Below, piece by piece: positions 7,670 through 15,767 of a DNA stretch of 64,000 nucleotides; within the stretch, counting starts at the first letter, position 1, and every line of letters begins with the position of its first letter. The stretch covers positions 310,001-374,000 of the forward strand of contig NZ_JABAII010000003.1 in the NCBI RefSeq assembly GCF_012641405.1. Direction: 5' to 3'. This DNA comes from Rhizobium sp. P40RR-XXII. GTDB lineage: Bacteria; Pseudomonadota; Alphaproteobacteria; Rhizobiales; Rhizobiaceae. The notes under the pieces were generated by a model. It was not told where the DNA came from, searched no databases, and saw nothing but the letters and a program-made list of their open reading frames with translations. Position numbers and translations under genes: made by a program.

Positions 7670-10012
7670 ATGCATCAGAAGAACTTCACTTTCCACAGCG
7701 CTCTTCCGCAAGCGGAATCGCAGGATGGCTTCATCGATCTCGATCGGTTGATGGCTGTCATTGGCCGCCGCATCCGCACCATCATTTTTACTGTGGCCGC
7801 TTTCGTCATTCTGGCTGTCGCCTACCTGCTGACCGCCACCTCGAGCTACACCTCGATGACGCAGATATTGCTCGACGAGAACATGACGAAATATGCCGAG
7901 GATCAGCCGCCGGCGGCCAGCAGCCAGCAGGCGGACATGGAAATCGCGAGCGCGGTCGAAATCCTGAAATCGAATGAGATGGCGCTGCGTGTCGTCGATA
8001 CGGCCGGTCTTGCCGACAATAATACGCTGCTCAATCCGCCGATGTCGCCAGCCGCGCTGCTCAAATCCGGCGTCAGCCTGATCGTCAGCGTCTTTACGCC
8101 GGCCCGTCCGCCGATGACGCCCGAACAGCAACGCGAGGCCCAGCGCCAGAAAGTCGCGGCTGTCCTGCAGGAGAGTCTTAAGGTCGAGCGCGTGACGCGA
8201 AGCTCGGTCGTCGCCGTCTCCTTCAGCTCGACCGACAAGCGGCTCGCCGCCAGCGTCACGAGCGCCTATGCGAACGCCTATCTGACCGATCAATTGAACG
8301 CCAATTTCGATGCGACCGAACGCGCATCCGTCTGGCTGCAGGAACGTCTGAACGACCTGCGCCAGCGCGCGCAGGAGGCTTCGCTCGAAGTCGAGAAATA
8401 CAAGGCCGACAATGGCCTGACCTCGACCGGCGGCGAACTGATGTCGGAACAGCAGATCTCCGATTTAAACAAGCAGCTGATCATCGCCCAGGCCGACACG
8501 GCCAGCGCAGCCGCGCGTTATAATCAATATAAGTCGATCATCGACCAGGGTCCCGACAACGCCGTCAAGAATGCCACCATCTCGTCGAGTTCGACAGACA
8601 ATTCGGTGTTGCAGGATCTAAAGACGCGCTACCTCGCTGTCGAAAAACGCGAGCAGGACGTCACGCAGAATTTCGGCGCCGACCATCCGCAGGCCGTTGC
8701 GCTTCACACCGAACGGAAGGACATCACGCGGCAGATCTACCAGGAACTTCAGCAGCTCACGGCCAGCTACAAGAACGAGTATGATGTAGCGCAATCGCGG
8801 GCGGCATCGCTGCGCGAAAGCATCGAAAATGTCGTCGGCAAGAATTCCGAAGCCAACAAGTCGCTAGTTCATCTGAACGAGCTGAACCAGAAGGCGACGG
8901 CGCTGAAAGGCCTTTATGAATCCTACCTTGGCCGTTTCGAGCAGGCGAGCCAGCAGCGATCCTTCCCGATCGCCAAGGCGCGCGTCATCTCGGTTGCCGG
9001 CGTGCCGACAGCGCCGTCGAGCCCGAAGAAGACGCTTGTGATGGCGCTTTCCGTAATCCTCGGCCTGATGGTTGGCTGCGGCGTGGCCGCATTCCAGGAG
9101 TTCCGTGATCGGTTCTTCCGCGTCGAAGCCGACGTGCGCTCCGCGCTTGGATTGAAGTTCCTTGGCTATCTGCCATTGCTCGGCCAACAGGTGAGCGGCA
9201 AGAAGAAGCGGCGCAAGGGGAATATCGGTCAGGAGCCTGCGGCCGCCGAGGAGACGGAACAGGGCGTTACCTTCGAGCGGATGATGCGCATCTCGGTCGA
9301 GGCGCCGCGCTCGATCTTCGCTGAGACGTTGAGGAACGCCAAGCTTGCCAGTGATGTCATGCTGCAAGGTCGAGCCGATCGCGTGATCGGCGTCGTCTCG
9401 GCGCTGCCGGGCGAAGGCAAGTCGACGACGGCTGCCAATTTCGCCGCACTGCTCGCCAGCAGCGGCAAGCGTACGCTGCTGATCGACGCCGACTTGCGCA
9501 ATCCTGGCCTCAGCCGCACGCTGAAATCGCCGCCGCAAGCCGGGCTCATCGAAGCCGTGCTCGGCGAAGTTCCCTGGACGAATGCCGTGAAGGTCGATCC
9601 ACGCACCAAGCTTGCCATCCTGCCGGTGGTGGTGCGCGATCAGCTGTTGCACACCAGCGAGTTGCTCTCGTCGCAGGGCATGCAGCAGCTTATGGAAAAC
9701 GCGCGCAAGATGTTCGACTATATCGTCGTCGATCTGGCGCCGCTCGGTCCGATCATCGATGCGAAGGCCTTCGCACCGCAGGTCGATGCGTTCCTGCTCG
9801 TCACCGAGTGGGGGGCGACGCCAACCAATCTGGTCCGCGACGTTCTTGAGCAGGAGCCGCAGATCAACTCACGTATTCTCGGCGTCATCCTGAACAAGAC
9901 CGACATGTCGGAACTGCCGCGCTACAGCGATTTCGGCGGAACGGAGCGCTATCGGCAGAAATATGTGAGCTACTACACGGAACCGCAACCGCGAGCCCAG
10001 GTGGATGCGTAA
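7670..10012 (+). CDS. exoP: ExoP polysaccharide co-polymerase / BY-type tyrosine kinase
   Basis: A 780-aa inner-membrane protein (ExoP is about 786 aa) that controls succinoglycan polymerisation and chain length together with ExoQ/ExoT. The N-terminal Wzz domain has a first membrane helix at about residues 35-60. A long coiled-coil periplasmic region (about 200-400) and a second helix (about 455-480) follow. The cytoplasmic BY-kinase domain has Walker A P-G-E-G-K-S-T (about 580-586) and Walker A' LLIDADLRNP (about 602-611). A Tyr cluster in the last 25 residues (R-Y-S, E-R-Y, K-Y-V-S-Y-Y) is the expected autophosphorylation site. An AAGG ribosome binding site precedes ATG 7670; a TTG at 7628 is in frame but sits in the hairpin. 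Confidence 0.92.
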   Translation: MHQKNFTFHSALPQAESQDGFIDLDRLMAVIGRRIRTIIFTVAAFVILAVAYLLTATSSYTSMTQILLDENMTKYAEDQPPAASSQQADMEIASAVEILKSNEMALRVVDTAGLADNNTLLNPPMSPAALLKSGVSLIVSVFTPARPPMTPEQQREAQRQKVAAVLQESLKVERVTRSSVVAVSFSSTDKRLAASVTSAYANAYLTDQLNANFDATERASVWLQERLNDLRQRAQEASLEVEKYKADNGLTSTGGELMSEQQISDLNKQLIIAQADTASAAARYNQYKSIIDQGPDNAVKNATISSSSTDNSVLQDLKTRYLAVEKREQDVTQNFGADHPQAVALHTERKDITRQIYQELQQLTASYKNEYDVAQSRAASLRESIENVVGKNSEANKSLVHLNELNQKATALKGLYESYLGRFEQASQQRSFPIAKARVISVAGVPTAPSSPKKTLVMALSVILGLMVGCGVAAFQEFRDRFFRVEADVRSALGLKFLGYLPLLGQQVSGKKKRRKGNIGQEPAAAEETEQGVTFERMMRISVEAPRSIFAETLRNAKLASDVMLQGRADRVIGVVSALPGEGKSTTAANFAALLASSGKRTLLIDADLRNPGLSRTLKSPPQAGLIEAVLGEVPWTNAVKVDPRTKLAILPVVVRDQLLHTSELLSSQGMQQLMENARKMFDYIVVDLAPLGPIIDAKAFAPQVDAFLLVTEWGATPTNLVRDVLEQEPQINSRILGVILNKTDMSELPRYSDFGGTERYRQKYVSYYTEPQPRAQVDA

Positions 10013-10017
10013 TTCAC

Positions 10018-10905
10018 TTATACCTTGCCGGCCTTGAGCCGTGCCCTTGCCAGGGCATGTTCGCGCCAGATCGTGAATATGCCTGCCGCCACGACGATGA
10101 GTGCGCCCAGGATCATGGGCGCGCTCAATTTTTCGCCGAATATGGCGACGCCGATAATGGCGGAGAAGACGAGCTGCAGATAGGTCAGCGGTTGGATCAC
10201 CACGGCGTCGAGCAGGTCGTAGGCGCGAATGAGGAAATAGTGGCTCGACACGCCCGTCAGGCAGAGTATGCCCATGAAGATCCAGTCATGCGGTGCCAGC
10301 GTCGTCCAGAAGAATGGCCCGATGCAGCTCATCGCGACGGCCCCGACGACACCCGTATAGAAAAAGCTGGTCATGGCGCCGTCCTCGCGGCTGACATAGC
10401 GGGTGAGGACGACATAGAGCGAAAACAAAAGCGCGCCGAATAGCGGCACCAGGAAATGCGTGTCGAAGACGCCGCTTTCCGGCTTCAGGATCAAGAGGAC
10501 GCCGACGAAGCCGAAGCAGATTGCCAGCCAGCGCCGCCAGCCGACCTTCTCGCCGAGGATCGGTATGGAGAGCAGGGCCACCATCAGCGGGCCGGATGAA
10601 AAGATTGCCTGAGAGTGAGCCAGTCCGACGATGACGAAGGATGAGATGGCGACGACGATCTGTGCCGCGAGCAGCAGGCCGCGGGCGATCTGCAGCACGG
10701 GCCGCTTGGTCCTGACGTTGCGTCGCAAGCCGCCCGGTGCGCGGGAAGCCATCGCAATGGCGAAAAGCATGAAAGCCCAATAGCGGATCATCGCCACCAG
10801 AAGCGGCGGATAGGCGCTGACGAGGTGCTTGGATATGCCGTCCTGTATGGCGAAGATGCTGATGGCCAACAGCGTGAAGACGTAACCGGCTCTATTGGAT
10901 TTCAT
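10018..10905 (-). CDS. EamA/DMT-family membrane transporter
   Basis: A 295-aa protein with about ten hydrophobic segments in two repeated halves, typical of the drug/metabolite transporter (EamA) superfamily. The substrate is unknown. The first helix follows a short basic N-terminus (MKSNRAGYVF). The second EamA repeat begins near residue 150 (PLFGALLFSLYVVLTR). The C-terminus is basic and cytoplasmic. It ends 5 bp from the end of exoP on the opposite strand, so it is convergent with the exo operon and not part of it. Confidence 0.8.
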   Translation of the reverse strand: MKSNRAGYVFTLLAISIFAIQDGISKHLVSAYPPLLVAMIRYWAFMLFAIAMASRAPGGLRRNVRTKRPVLQIARGLLLAAQIVVAISSFVIVGLAHSQAIFSSGPLMVALLSIPILGEKVGWRRWLAICFGFVGVLLILKPESGVFDTHFLVPLFGALLFSLYVVLTRYVSREDGAMTSFFYTGVVGAVAMSCIGPFFWTTLAPHDWIFMGILCLTGVSSHYFLIRAYDLLDAVVIQPLTYLQLVFSAIIGVAIFGEKLSAPMILGALIVVAAGIFTIWREHALARARLKAGKV

Positions 10906-10939
10906 GATTTTCGAAGGAAGAAGATGTGCAGGCCCCGGA

Positions 10940-10958
10940 GGCGCCGGGACCCGGCGCC
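10940..10958. repeat. GC-rich palindrome upstream of the DMT gene
   Basis: Nine-base arms (GGCGCCGGG and CCCGGCGCC) flank a single A. It lies between the FMN-reductase stop and the DMT-transporter start, both minus strand. There is no T-run on either strand, so a terminator role is uncertain. Confidence 0.35.
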
Positions 10959-11031
10959 GCAGTCACATTAGGCTATTCGCCGTTTCAATCATAGGATCAT
11001 ATTGCCTTCCAGTCCTGCCGGATAGCAGCCA

Positions 11032-11592
11032 TCACCCCTTTTTGCGATCCGCGACAAAGGCGCTGAAACCTTCGATGAAAGCCGTAAGATTGTGTTTCAC
11101 CTTCTCGTCGACGATTCGACCCTCTTCGTCAAAGACGCCGCCGGCGCGCGACACCATCAAACGGCCGCCGAACCATGCATCGGCACCGAGCGTGCGCAGG
11201 ACCGTTAGCCAGGCGTTCTGGCTGAGGATGGTGCCGAAATTGCCGGGCGAGGCTCCTAGAACTGCGACCGGCTTGCCGCCGAAAACCTGGGCAATGTCGG
11301 TGGAGGGGCGGCTCATCCAGTCGATGGCGTTCTTGAACACGCCGGGAAGCGAGTTGTTGTATTCCGGCGTGAACAGGATCAGCCCATCGGCCGATATGGC
11401 CAGCTCCTTGAGCTCCTGCACTTTTTCCGGAATGCCGTCCGCAGCCTCAAGATCGGCGTTATAGAGCGGCACGCCATGGATGGTGCGGGCGATCAGTTCA
11501 ACGCCGCTTGGCGTCAGTTCGACGGCTGCGTGGAGCAGGGCCGTGTTGAAAGAGCCTTTGCGCAGGCTGCCCGATATGCCGAGTATCTTCAT
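11032..11592 (-). CDS. NAD(P)H-dependent FMN reductase / quinone reductase (ChrR/SsuE-like)
   Basis: A flavodoxin-fold enzyme of 186 aa that reduces FMN, quinones or similar electron acceptors with NAD(P)H. The FMN phosphate-binding loop G-I-S-G-S-L-R-K-G-S-x-N is at about residues 4-15. The T-P-E-Y-N-N-S-L-P-G loop, which contacts the isoalloxazine ring, is near residue 74. It then shows the typical N-A-I-D-W segment and a G-A-S-P-G motif. I chose the internal Met (MKILGISGS) because the fold begins there; an upstream Met at 11604 adds four residues. Substrate specificity cannot be read from the sequence. Confidence 0.85.
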   Translation of the reverse strand: MKILGISGSLRKGSFNTALLHAAVELTPSGVELIARTIHGVPLYNADLEAADGIPEKVQELKELAISADGLILFTPEYNNSLPGVFKNAIDWMSRPSTDIAQVFGGKPVAVLGASPGNFGTILSQNAWLTVLRTLGADAWFGGRLMVSRAGGVFDEEGRIVDEKVKHNLTAFIEGFSAFVADRKKG

Positions 11593-11697
11593 CGCTTTCC
11601 CCATTTGGCGTGATGGGACGACATTTATGGTTCGCCGCCATTCGTCAATAGTCTACCACATAATTCCTTGAATCGGATTCGATATAAGGGAGAAATT

Positions 11698-11764
11698 ATG
11701 CAGCATTTCAAAGCGTTACGGCGCCATTGCCGCGTCTTGAAAGACGCGCGCCGCTGTAAGGGCG
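11698..11764 (+). repeat. Structured element with nested hairpin and strong SD-ATG
   Basis: This stretch folds into nested dyads. The inner perfect hairpin is CGCGTCT-TGAA-AGACGCG at 11731-11748; the outer partly paired arms are GTTACGGCGC (11715-11724) and GCGCCGCTGTAA (11748-11759). AAGGGAG sits 6 bp before an ATG at 11698 that opens a 32-codon reading frame rich in Arg and Lys and ending inside the end of the oppositely oriented mocF gene. From memory, very similar sequence words recur in rhizobial intergenic regions, so this may be a dispersed element rather than a gene. I see only one copy in this window. Confidence 0.45.
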
Positions 11765-11767
11765 ATC

Positions 11768-12994
11768 TTATGCCGCAAGCAATGACTTCAGCTTGACGCA
11801 GCTTGCCGCCAGGGCATCATGATCCGGATGCGTGCGGGCGGCGATCAGCATTTCGGCGAGACGGATATCGCGCGCGATGGCATTGCCGCGTCCGATCCCA
11901 CTTGCGGCGAGCAGCCGTCCGTCTGCGCCGAGATGGAAGAGAATGAACGCCCCGTCATCGAGGTCGCGCCGCACATGGATGACCGCCTCATCCGCCAGTC
12001 CGGCGATCTGCAACGTCAGATCATACTGGTCGGACCAGAACCAGGGCACCGCGGATATTTCCGCGCCTTCTCCCATCATGTTGGCAGCGGCGAGATTGGC
12101 CTGCTCCTGCGCATTGCGCCAGGATTCGAGGCGAACACGTCGTCCGCCGTATAGCGCCAACGGAAACGAGCAGCAGTCGCCTGCCGCATAGATGTCGGTA
12201 ACGGAGGTCTCCAGCCGCTCGTTGACGGCAATACCATTGTCGATCGCAAGGCCCGCTTCGGCTGCAAGCGTGACGTTCGGTAAGGCGCCGATACCGACGA
12301 GCAGCAGATCGGCGGAGATTATTTCGCCGTTGCCGAGCCTGACGATCGCCTTGTCAGCCTGTTCCTGCACGGCTTCGATGACCTGGCCGCAGCGAATATC
12401 CGCGCCTTCCTGGCAATGTCGTTCGGTAAGCGCCTTAGCGATCGCCTCCGGCACGCCCCGCTTCAATACGCGCGGCAGGCCTTCGATGACGGTGACGCCG
12501 GCACCGCGCATGCGCGCCGTTGCCGCCAGCTCAAGGCCGATAAAGCCGCCGCCGATGACGGCAATGTGCCGGCCGGGGTGAAGAGCGGCATGCAAGGCTA
12601 TCGCATCGGCATGGGTGCGCAACACGCGGATGCGTTGCGACGCGCCGTCGACACCGGGGAAGCTGCGCGCGGAGGCTCCGGTTGCGAGCAGCAGCTTGTC
12701 GTAGCCGAGCGTTTCTCCATCCGCGAGCCTGATCGTCTTTGTGGCGGGATCGATCGCTATAACCGTCGTATCGAGCCTCAGGTCGATCGATTGCTCACGA
12801 TAACGCTCCGAAGCGGCGACGAACTTGGGCTCGGGCGCCTCATCCGATCCGCCTTTCGAAAGGGGCGGGCGTTCATATGGCGCAAGCGGCTCTGTGCCGA
12901 TCAGGGTGATGTTGCCGTCAAATCCCTTTTCACGAAACGCGAAGGCGGCACGCGCACCGCATTCTCCGGCCCCGACGATGACGAAATGCGCCAC
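11768..12994 (-). CDS. mocF: MocF-like FAD-dependent ferredoxin reductase
   Basis: A 408-aa NAD(P)H:ferredoxin reductase of the oxygenase-coupled type. It has an N-terminal FAD motif G-A-G-E-C-G-A-R (residues 8-15) and P-Y-x-R-P-P-L-S-K-G near 40, typical of rubredoxin/putidaredoxin reductases. The NAD motif I-G-G-G-F-I-G-L-E-L-A-A is near 150 and the second FAD motif A-A-G-D-C near 270. It would pass electrons from NAD(P)H to the Rieske ferredoxin encoded 10 bp upstream. The start is GTG at 12994 with GAGGAGG before it; the frame is open to 13114 but that overlaps mocE. The symbol follows the rhizopine mocDEF set and is an inference from organisation. Confidence 0.8.
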   Translation of the reverse strand: MAHFVIVGAGECGARAAFAFREKGFDGNITLIGTEPLAPYERPPLSKGGSDEAPEPKFVAASERYREQSIDLRLDTTVIAIDPATKTIRLADGETLGYDKLLLATGASARSFPGVDGASQRIRVLRTHADAIALHAALHPGRHIAVIGGGFIGLELAATARMRGAGVTVIEGLPRVLKRGVPEAIAKALTERHCQEGADIRCGQVIEAVQEQADKAIVRLGNGEIISADLLLVGIGALPNVTLAAEAGLAIDNGIAVNERLETSVTDIYAAGDCCSFPLALYGGRRVRLESWRNAQEQANLAAANMMGEGAEISAVPWFWSDQYDLTLQIAGLADEAVIHVRRDLDDGAFILFHLGADGRLLAASGIGRGNAIARDIRLAEMLIAARTHPDHDALAASCVKLKSLLAA

Positions 12995-13004
12995 GATAGC
13001 CTCC

Positions 13005-13316
13005 TCAGAGCCCGATGAAGACGGTGCCGTTTTCGACCTTGACCGGATAGGTCTGCAAGTTGACGCAGACCGGTGCACCCTTGGCTTCGCCGGTGCGATA
13101 GTCGAAGCGGCCATTGTGCTTGGGACATTCGATGATGTTGTCCATCACCAGGCCATCCGCGAGATGGATCTTCTCATGCGTGCACAGGCCGTCGGTGGCG
13201 AAATAATCGTCTTCGGGGCTGCGATAGACGGCGAAGGTTCGCCCGTCATGGTCGAAGCGGATGACGTCCTCTTCGTCGATCGCGTCAGCGGCGCAGACTT
13301 CGATCCAGTTGCTCAT
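13005..13316 (-). CDS. mocE: MocE-type Rieske [2Fe-2S] ferredoxin
   Basis: A 103-aa soluble Rieske ferredoxin that carries electrons between MocF and the MocD oxygenase. The cluster ligands are C45-T-H47 and C64-P-K-H67, the correct C-x-H...C-x2-H pattern and spacing. The start (MSNWIEV) follows AAGGGAGGACAAC. The frame is open far upstream, through mocD in another frame, which gives a false long ORF; the true gene is the C-terminal part only. It lies 26 bp downstream of mocD and 10 bp upstream of mocF, so the three form one operon. Confidence 0.9.
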   Translation of the reverse strand: MSNWIEVCAADAIDEEDVIRFDHDGRTFAVYRSPEDDYFATDGLCTHEKIHLADGLVMDNIIECPKHNGRFDYRTGEAKGAPVCVNLQTYPVKVENGTVFIGL

Positions 13317-13342
13317 GTTGTCCTCCCTTTGCATGTCCGGTT

Positions 13343-14428
13343 TTATTGAGCGGCGGCGGCCGGCAGCTCGCCGTGGAACTCTTCGCGATAAGGCCGCGCC
13401 GTCGGCGGCAGCTCGCGCCTCAGGAAATAATCCTCGTTGCGCAATTGCCGCAGGAATGCCGGTATCATCTCGCGATAGCCGGACCATATGGATGGGTTGG
13501 CGGCCGGCAGGTCGTGCTTGATCATGGCATGCAGCTTCGGCAGCGAGTGGTAGGGGACCATCGGGAACATGTGATGTTCGACGTGGTAGTTCATGTTCCA
13601 GTAGATGAAGCGGCTGACCGGGTTCATCATCACAGTACGGCTGTTCAGCCTGTGGTCGATGACGTTGTCGGCAAGGCCGCCATGCTGCAGCAGGCCGGTC
13701 AGGACATGGTGCCAGGCGCCGTAGAGCCGGGGAAGGCCGATCAGCATCAGCGGCAGGATCGAGCCCATGGCGATCGCCATTGCAATGGCCGCGACATAAA
13801 TGGCAAGCCAGATGCGGGCGATACGAATGGCCTTCGGCTGCTCCATCTCGGGAATGAAGGTCTTTTCCGCAGCGCTGACGACGCCAGCGGCGTTGCGCAG
13901 CATGTCGACCATCGCGTACCAGGCATCGAGAATGCCGAAGAAATTCAGCACGAGACGGAAGAGATCCGGCGGCCGCATGACGGCAATCTCCGGGTCGCGG
14001 CCGACGATGACGGTATCGGTGTGGTGGCGCGCATGGCTCCAGCGCCAGGTCACTGGGTTGCGCATGATCATGAAGCAGGCGATCTGATAGACCGCATCGT
14101 TCATCCAGCGTGTCTTGAAGGCAGTGCCGTGGCCGCATTCGTGCCAGCGGCTGTCGGAGGCCGAGCCGTAGAGCACGCCATAGGCCGGGAAGAAGGGGAT
14201 GCAGATCCAGGATCCCCAGAAATAGATGCCCAACCCGGCGAAGACAACCATGCTGGCGAGCCAGATGATGGTGTCGCGGATACCAGGCGCATCCGAGCGC
14301 TGCATCAGCGCCTTCATGTCCTTGCGCGTGATATCCGTATGATACCATTCGGCGGCAGCAAGCCCCGTTTCCACCGCCAGCCTGCCGCTTGCGCCGAGCA
14401 GATCGTAATCCCGCTTGATTGTCGTCAT
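13343..14428 (-). CDS. mocD: MocD-like membrane di-iron oxygenase (fatty acid desaturase fold)
   Basis: A 361-aa integral membrane protein of the desaturase/hydroxylase superfamily. It shows the histidine boxes that bind the di-iron centre: H-E-C-G-H (about 96-100), H-A-R-H-H (about 132-136) and H-V-E-H-H (about 284-288). About four hydrophobic segments surround them. Together with the Rieske ferredoxin and reductase next to it, it forms a three-component oxygenase. In rhizobial rhizopine catabolism, MocDEF is thought to remove the methyl group of 3-O-methyl-scyllo-inosamine. A desaturase or hydroxylase acting on lipid is the alternative. It is transcribed divergently from the LacI regulator. 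Confidence 0.8.
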   Translation of the reverse strand: MTTIKRDYDLLGASGRLAVETGLAAAEWYHTDITRKDMKALMQRSDAPGIRDTIIWLASMVVFAGLGIYFWGSWICIPFFPAYGVLYGSASDSRWHECGHGTAFKTRWMNDAVYQIACFMIMRNPVTWRWSHARHHTDTVIVGRDPEIAVMRPPDLFRLVLNFFGILDAWYAMVDMLRNAAGVVSAAEKTFIPEMEQPKAIRIARIWLAIYVAAIAMAIAMGSILPLMLIGLPRLYGAWHHVLTGLLQHGGLADNVIDHRLNSRTVMMNPVSRFIYWNMNYHVEHHMFPMVPYHSLPKLHAMIKHDLPAANPSIWSGYREMIPAFLRQLRNEDYFLRRELPPTARPYREEFHGELPAAAAQ

Positions 14429-14511
14429 TCCTGCCTCCCGCGATGCGCAACGGCGCCTCGCCTTCCATGCCGGAAACGATAGATCGACTTTTCGCTTGCC
14501 TCAATGCGGGA

Positions 14512-14527
14512 ATGATGGAATCTATCA
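14512..14527. promoter_or_regulatory. Operator-like site upstream of mocD and lacI
   Basis: The word ATGATGGAATCTATCA contains an imperfect dyad (GATGGA/TCTATC). It shares its first ten bases with the perfect palindrome in front of mocC (15613-15630). It lies in the divergent mocD/lacI promoter region and is a likely site for the adjacent LacI-family protein. Confidence 0.55.
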
Positions 14528-14544
14528 AAACACATCAAACTCTG

Positions 14545-14563
14545 ATGTCATGAATGATGACAT
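14545..14563. promoter_or_regulatory. Second palindrome just upstream of the LacI-type gene
   Basis: Seven-base arms, ATGTCAT and ATGACAT, flank GAATG, 15 bp before the regulator's start codon. The position suits autoregulation. The core differs from the 15613 palindrome, so it may bind a different protein or be a weak half-site pair. Confidence 0.4.
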
Positions 14564-14578
14564 ATCTCAGGAGCAGCC

Positions 14579-15607
14579 ATGCGTCGCCCCACCATATCGG
14601 ATATTGCCAAGGCGTCCGGCGTCAGCGTCGCGACGATCGATCGCGTGCTGAACGGCCGCCATCGCGTGCGGGAGGAGACGGCAAGGCGGGTCTACGAGGC
14701 GGCGCAGGAAATCGGCTATCATGCTGTCGGCCTCCTGCGGCAGCGCGTCTCCGAGGACCTGCCGCAATATCGATTGGGCTTCGTCCTGCAGAAGCCGGTA
14801 CAAGCCTTCTATCAGGCCTTCGCCAAGGAGATCGTCGTGGCCGCGCAGGCGGTCACATCGGCCCGGATCAACGCTCAGGTCGACTTCGTGACGGCATCGA
14901 CGCCGACGGCGATCGTCGAGAAGTTGAAGGCAATGGCTGCCCGCAGCCAGGCCGTTGCACTGGTCGCGCCGGACTATCCCGCCGTCACGACGGCTATCGA
15001 AGAGCTCAAGGAAAAAGGCGTTCCGGTCTTTTCCCTGCTGTCCGATTTCTCCACCACGGCACGCCAGGGCTATATCGGCGTCGACAACCGCAAAGTCGGG
15101 CGTACGGCCGCCTGGGTGATAGCCCGCTCGGCGCGCCGTCCCGGCAAGGTCGCCTGCTTCGTCGGCAGCCATCGGTTCCTCGGGCACGAGCTGCGCGAAA
15201 TCGGCTTTCGGTCTTACTTCCGCGAAAACGCGCCGGAATGCGAGGTGCTGGACACGCTCATCAATCTCGACACGCCGGAGATCACCCATGAGGCGACGCT
15301 CGATCTCCTGCAAAAGCATCCCGACCTCATCGGCTTCTACGTTTGCGGTGGCGGCATGGAGGGTGCTATTTCAGCCATTCGCGAAGAGCGATTGTCCGGC
15401 AAGTTGATCGCCGTCGTCAACGAGTTGACGCCGGAATCGAAGGCGGCACTGGCCGACGACGTCGTCGCCATGGCGATCGGCACGCCGCTGGCCGCGCTCT
15501 GCAAGGAACTGATGAGCCTGATGATCAAGTCCGTCGAGAGCGATGAGGCAGCTGTAGCCGGGCACAGCATTTTGCCCTTTGATATATTCGTCTCGGAAAA
15601 CATCTAG
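14579..15607 (+). CDS. LacI-family transcriptional regulator of the moc-like locus
   Basis: A 342-aa repressor. The LacI helix-turn-helix lies at the N-terminus (T-I-S-D-I-A-K-A-S-G-V-S-V-A-T-I, then the hinge-helix region with V-L-N-G near 24). A periplasmic-binding-protein-like effector domain follows, with features of the sugar- or inositol-binding class (G-Y-I-G-V-D-N near 163). It is divergent from mocDEF and in the same direction as the isomerase gene. Repeated ATGATGG/CTATC words on both sides of the gene are probable operators. The effector is plausibly an inositol, inosose or inosamine, inferred from the neighbours. Confidence 0.85.
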   Translation: MRRPTISDIAKASGVSVATIDRVLNGRHRVREETARRVYEAAQEIGYHAVGLLRQRVSEDLPQYRLGFVLQKPVQAFYQAFAKEIVVAAQAVTSARINAQVDFVTASTPTAIVEKLKAMAARSQAVALVAPDYPAVTTAIEELKEKGVPVFSLLSDFSTTARQGYIGVDNRKVGRTAAWVIARSARRPGKVACFVGSHRFLGHELREIGFRSYFRENAPECEVLDTLINLDTPEITHEATLDLLQKHPDLIGFYVCGGGMEGAISAIREERLSGKLIAVVNELTPESKAALADDVVAMAIGTPLAALCKELMSLMIKSVESDEAAVAGHSILPFDIFVSENI

Positions 15608-15612
15608 CATTC

Positions 15613-15630
15613 ATGATGGAATTCCATCAT
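15613..15630. promoter_or_regulatory. Perfect 18-bp palindrome upstream of mocC
   Basis: ATGATGGAATTCCATCAT is perfectly self-complementary, with an even centre as in many LacI-family operators. It starts 6 bp after the regulator's stop and lies 138 bp before the isomerase start. A further pair of related words (TTCTATC and AATGATGG) follows at about 15642-15659. Matching half-site words are found at 14512-14527. Confidence 0.6.
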
Positions 15631-15767
15631 TTCGCCAAGAATTCTATCAGGAATGATGGCTAGGAACGATGGAAGAAAGACATGAATGTCGCTAGTCGTT
15701 CGAGAAGCAGGCGCGGCGGATTTGGAATGTCTCTTGCAGCCGGACGCCTTGAGGAGGAGTGCCCATC

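Noticed and set aside
13346..14482. A 378-codon plus-strand frame opposite mocD
   Set aside because: Asp/Val/His-rich shadow sequence. The minus strand has three correct histidine boxes and a normal operon.
13005..14528. Apparent 507-residue protein ending in a Rieske domain
   Set aside because: The upper part is mocD read in the wrong frame. The true ferredoxin is the last 103 codons, with its own ribosome binding site and start.
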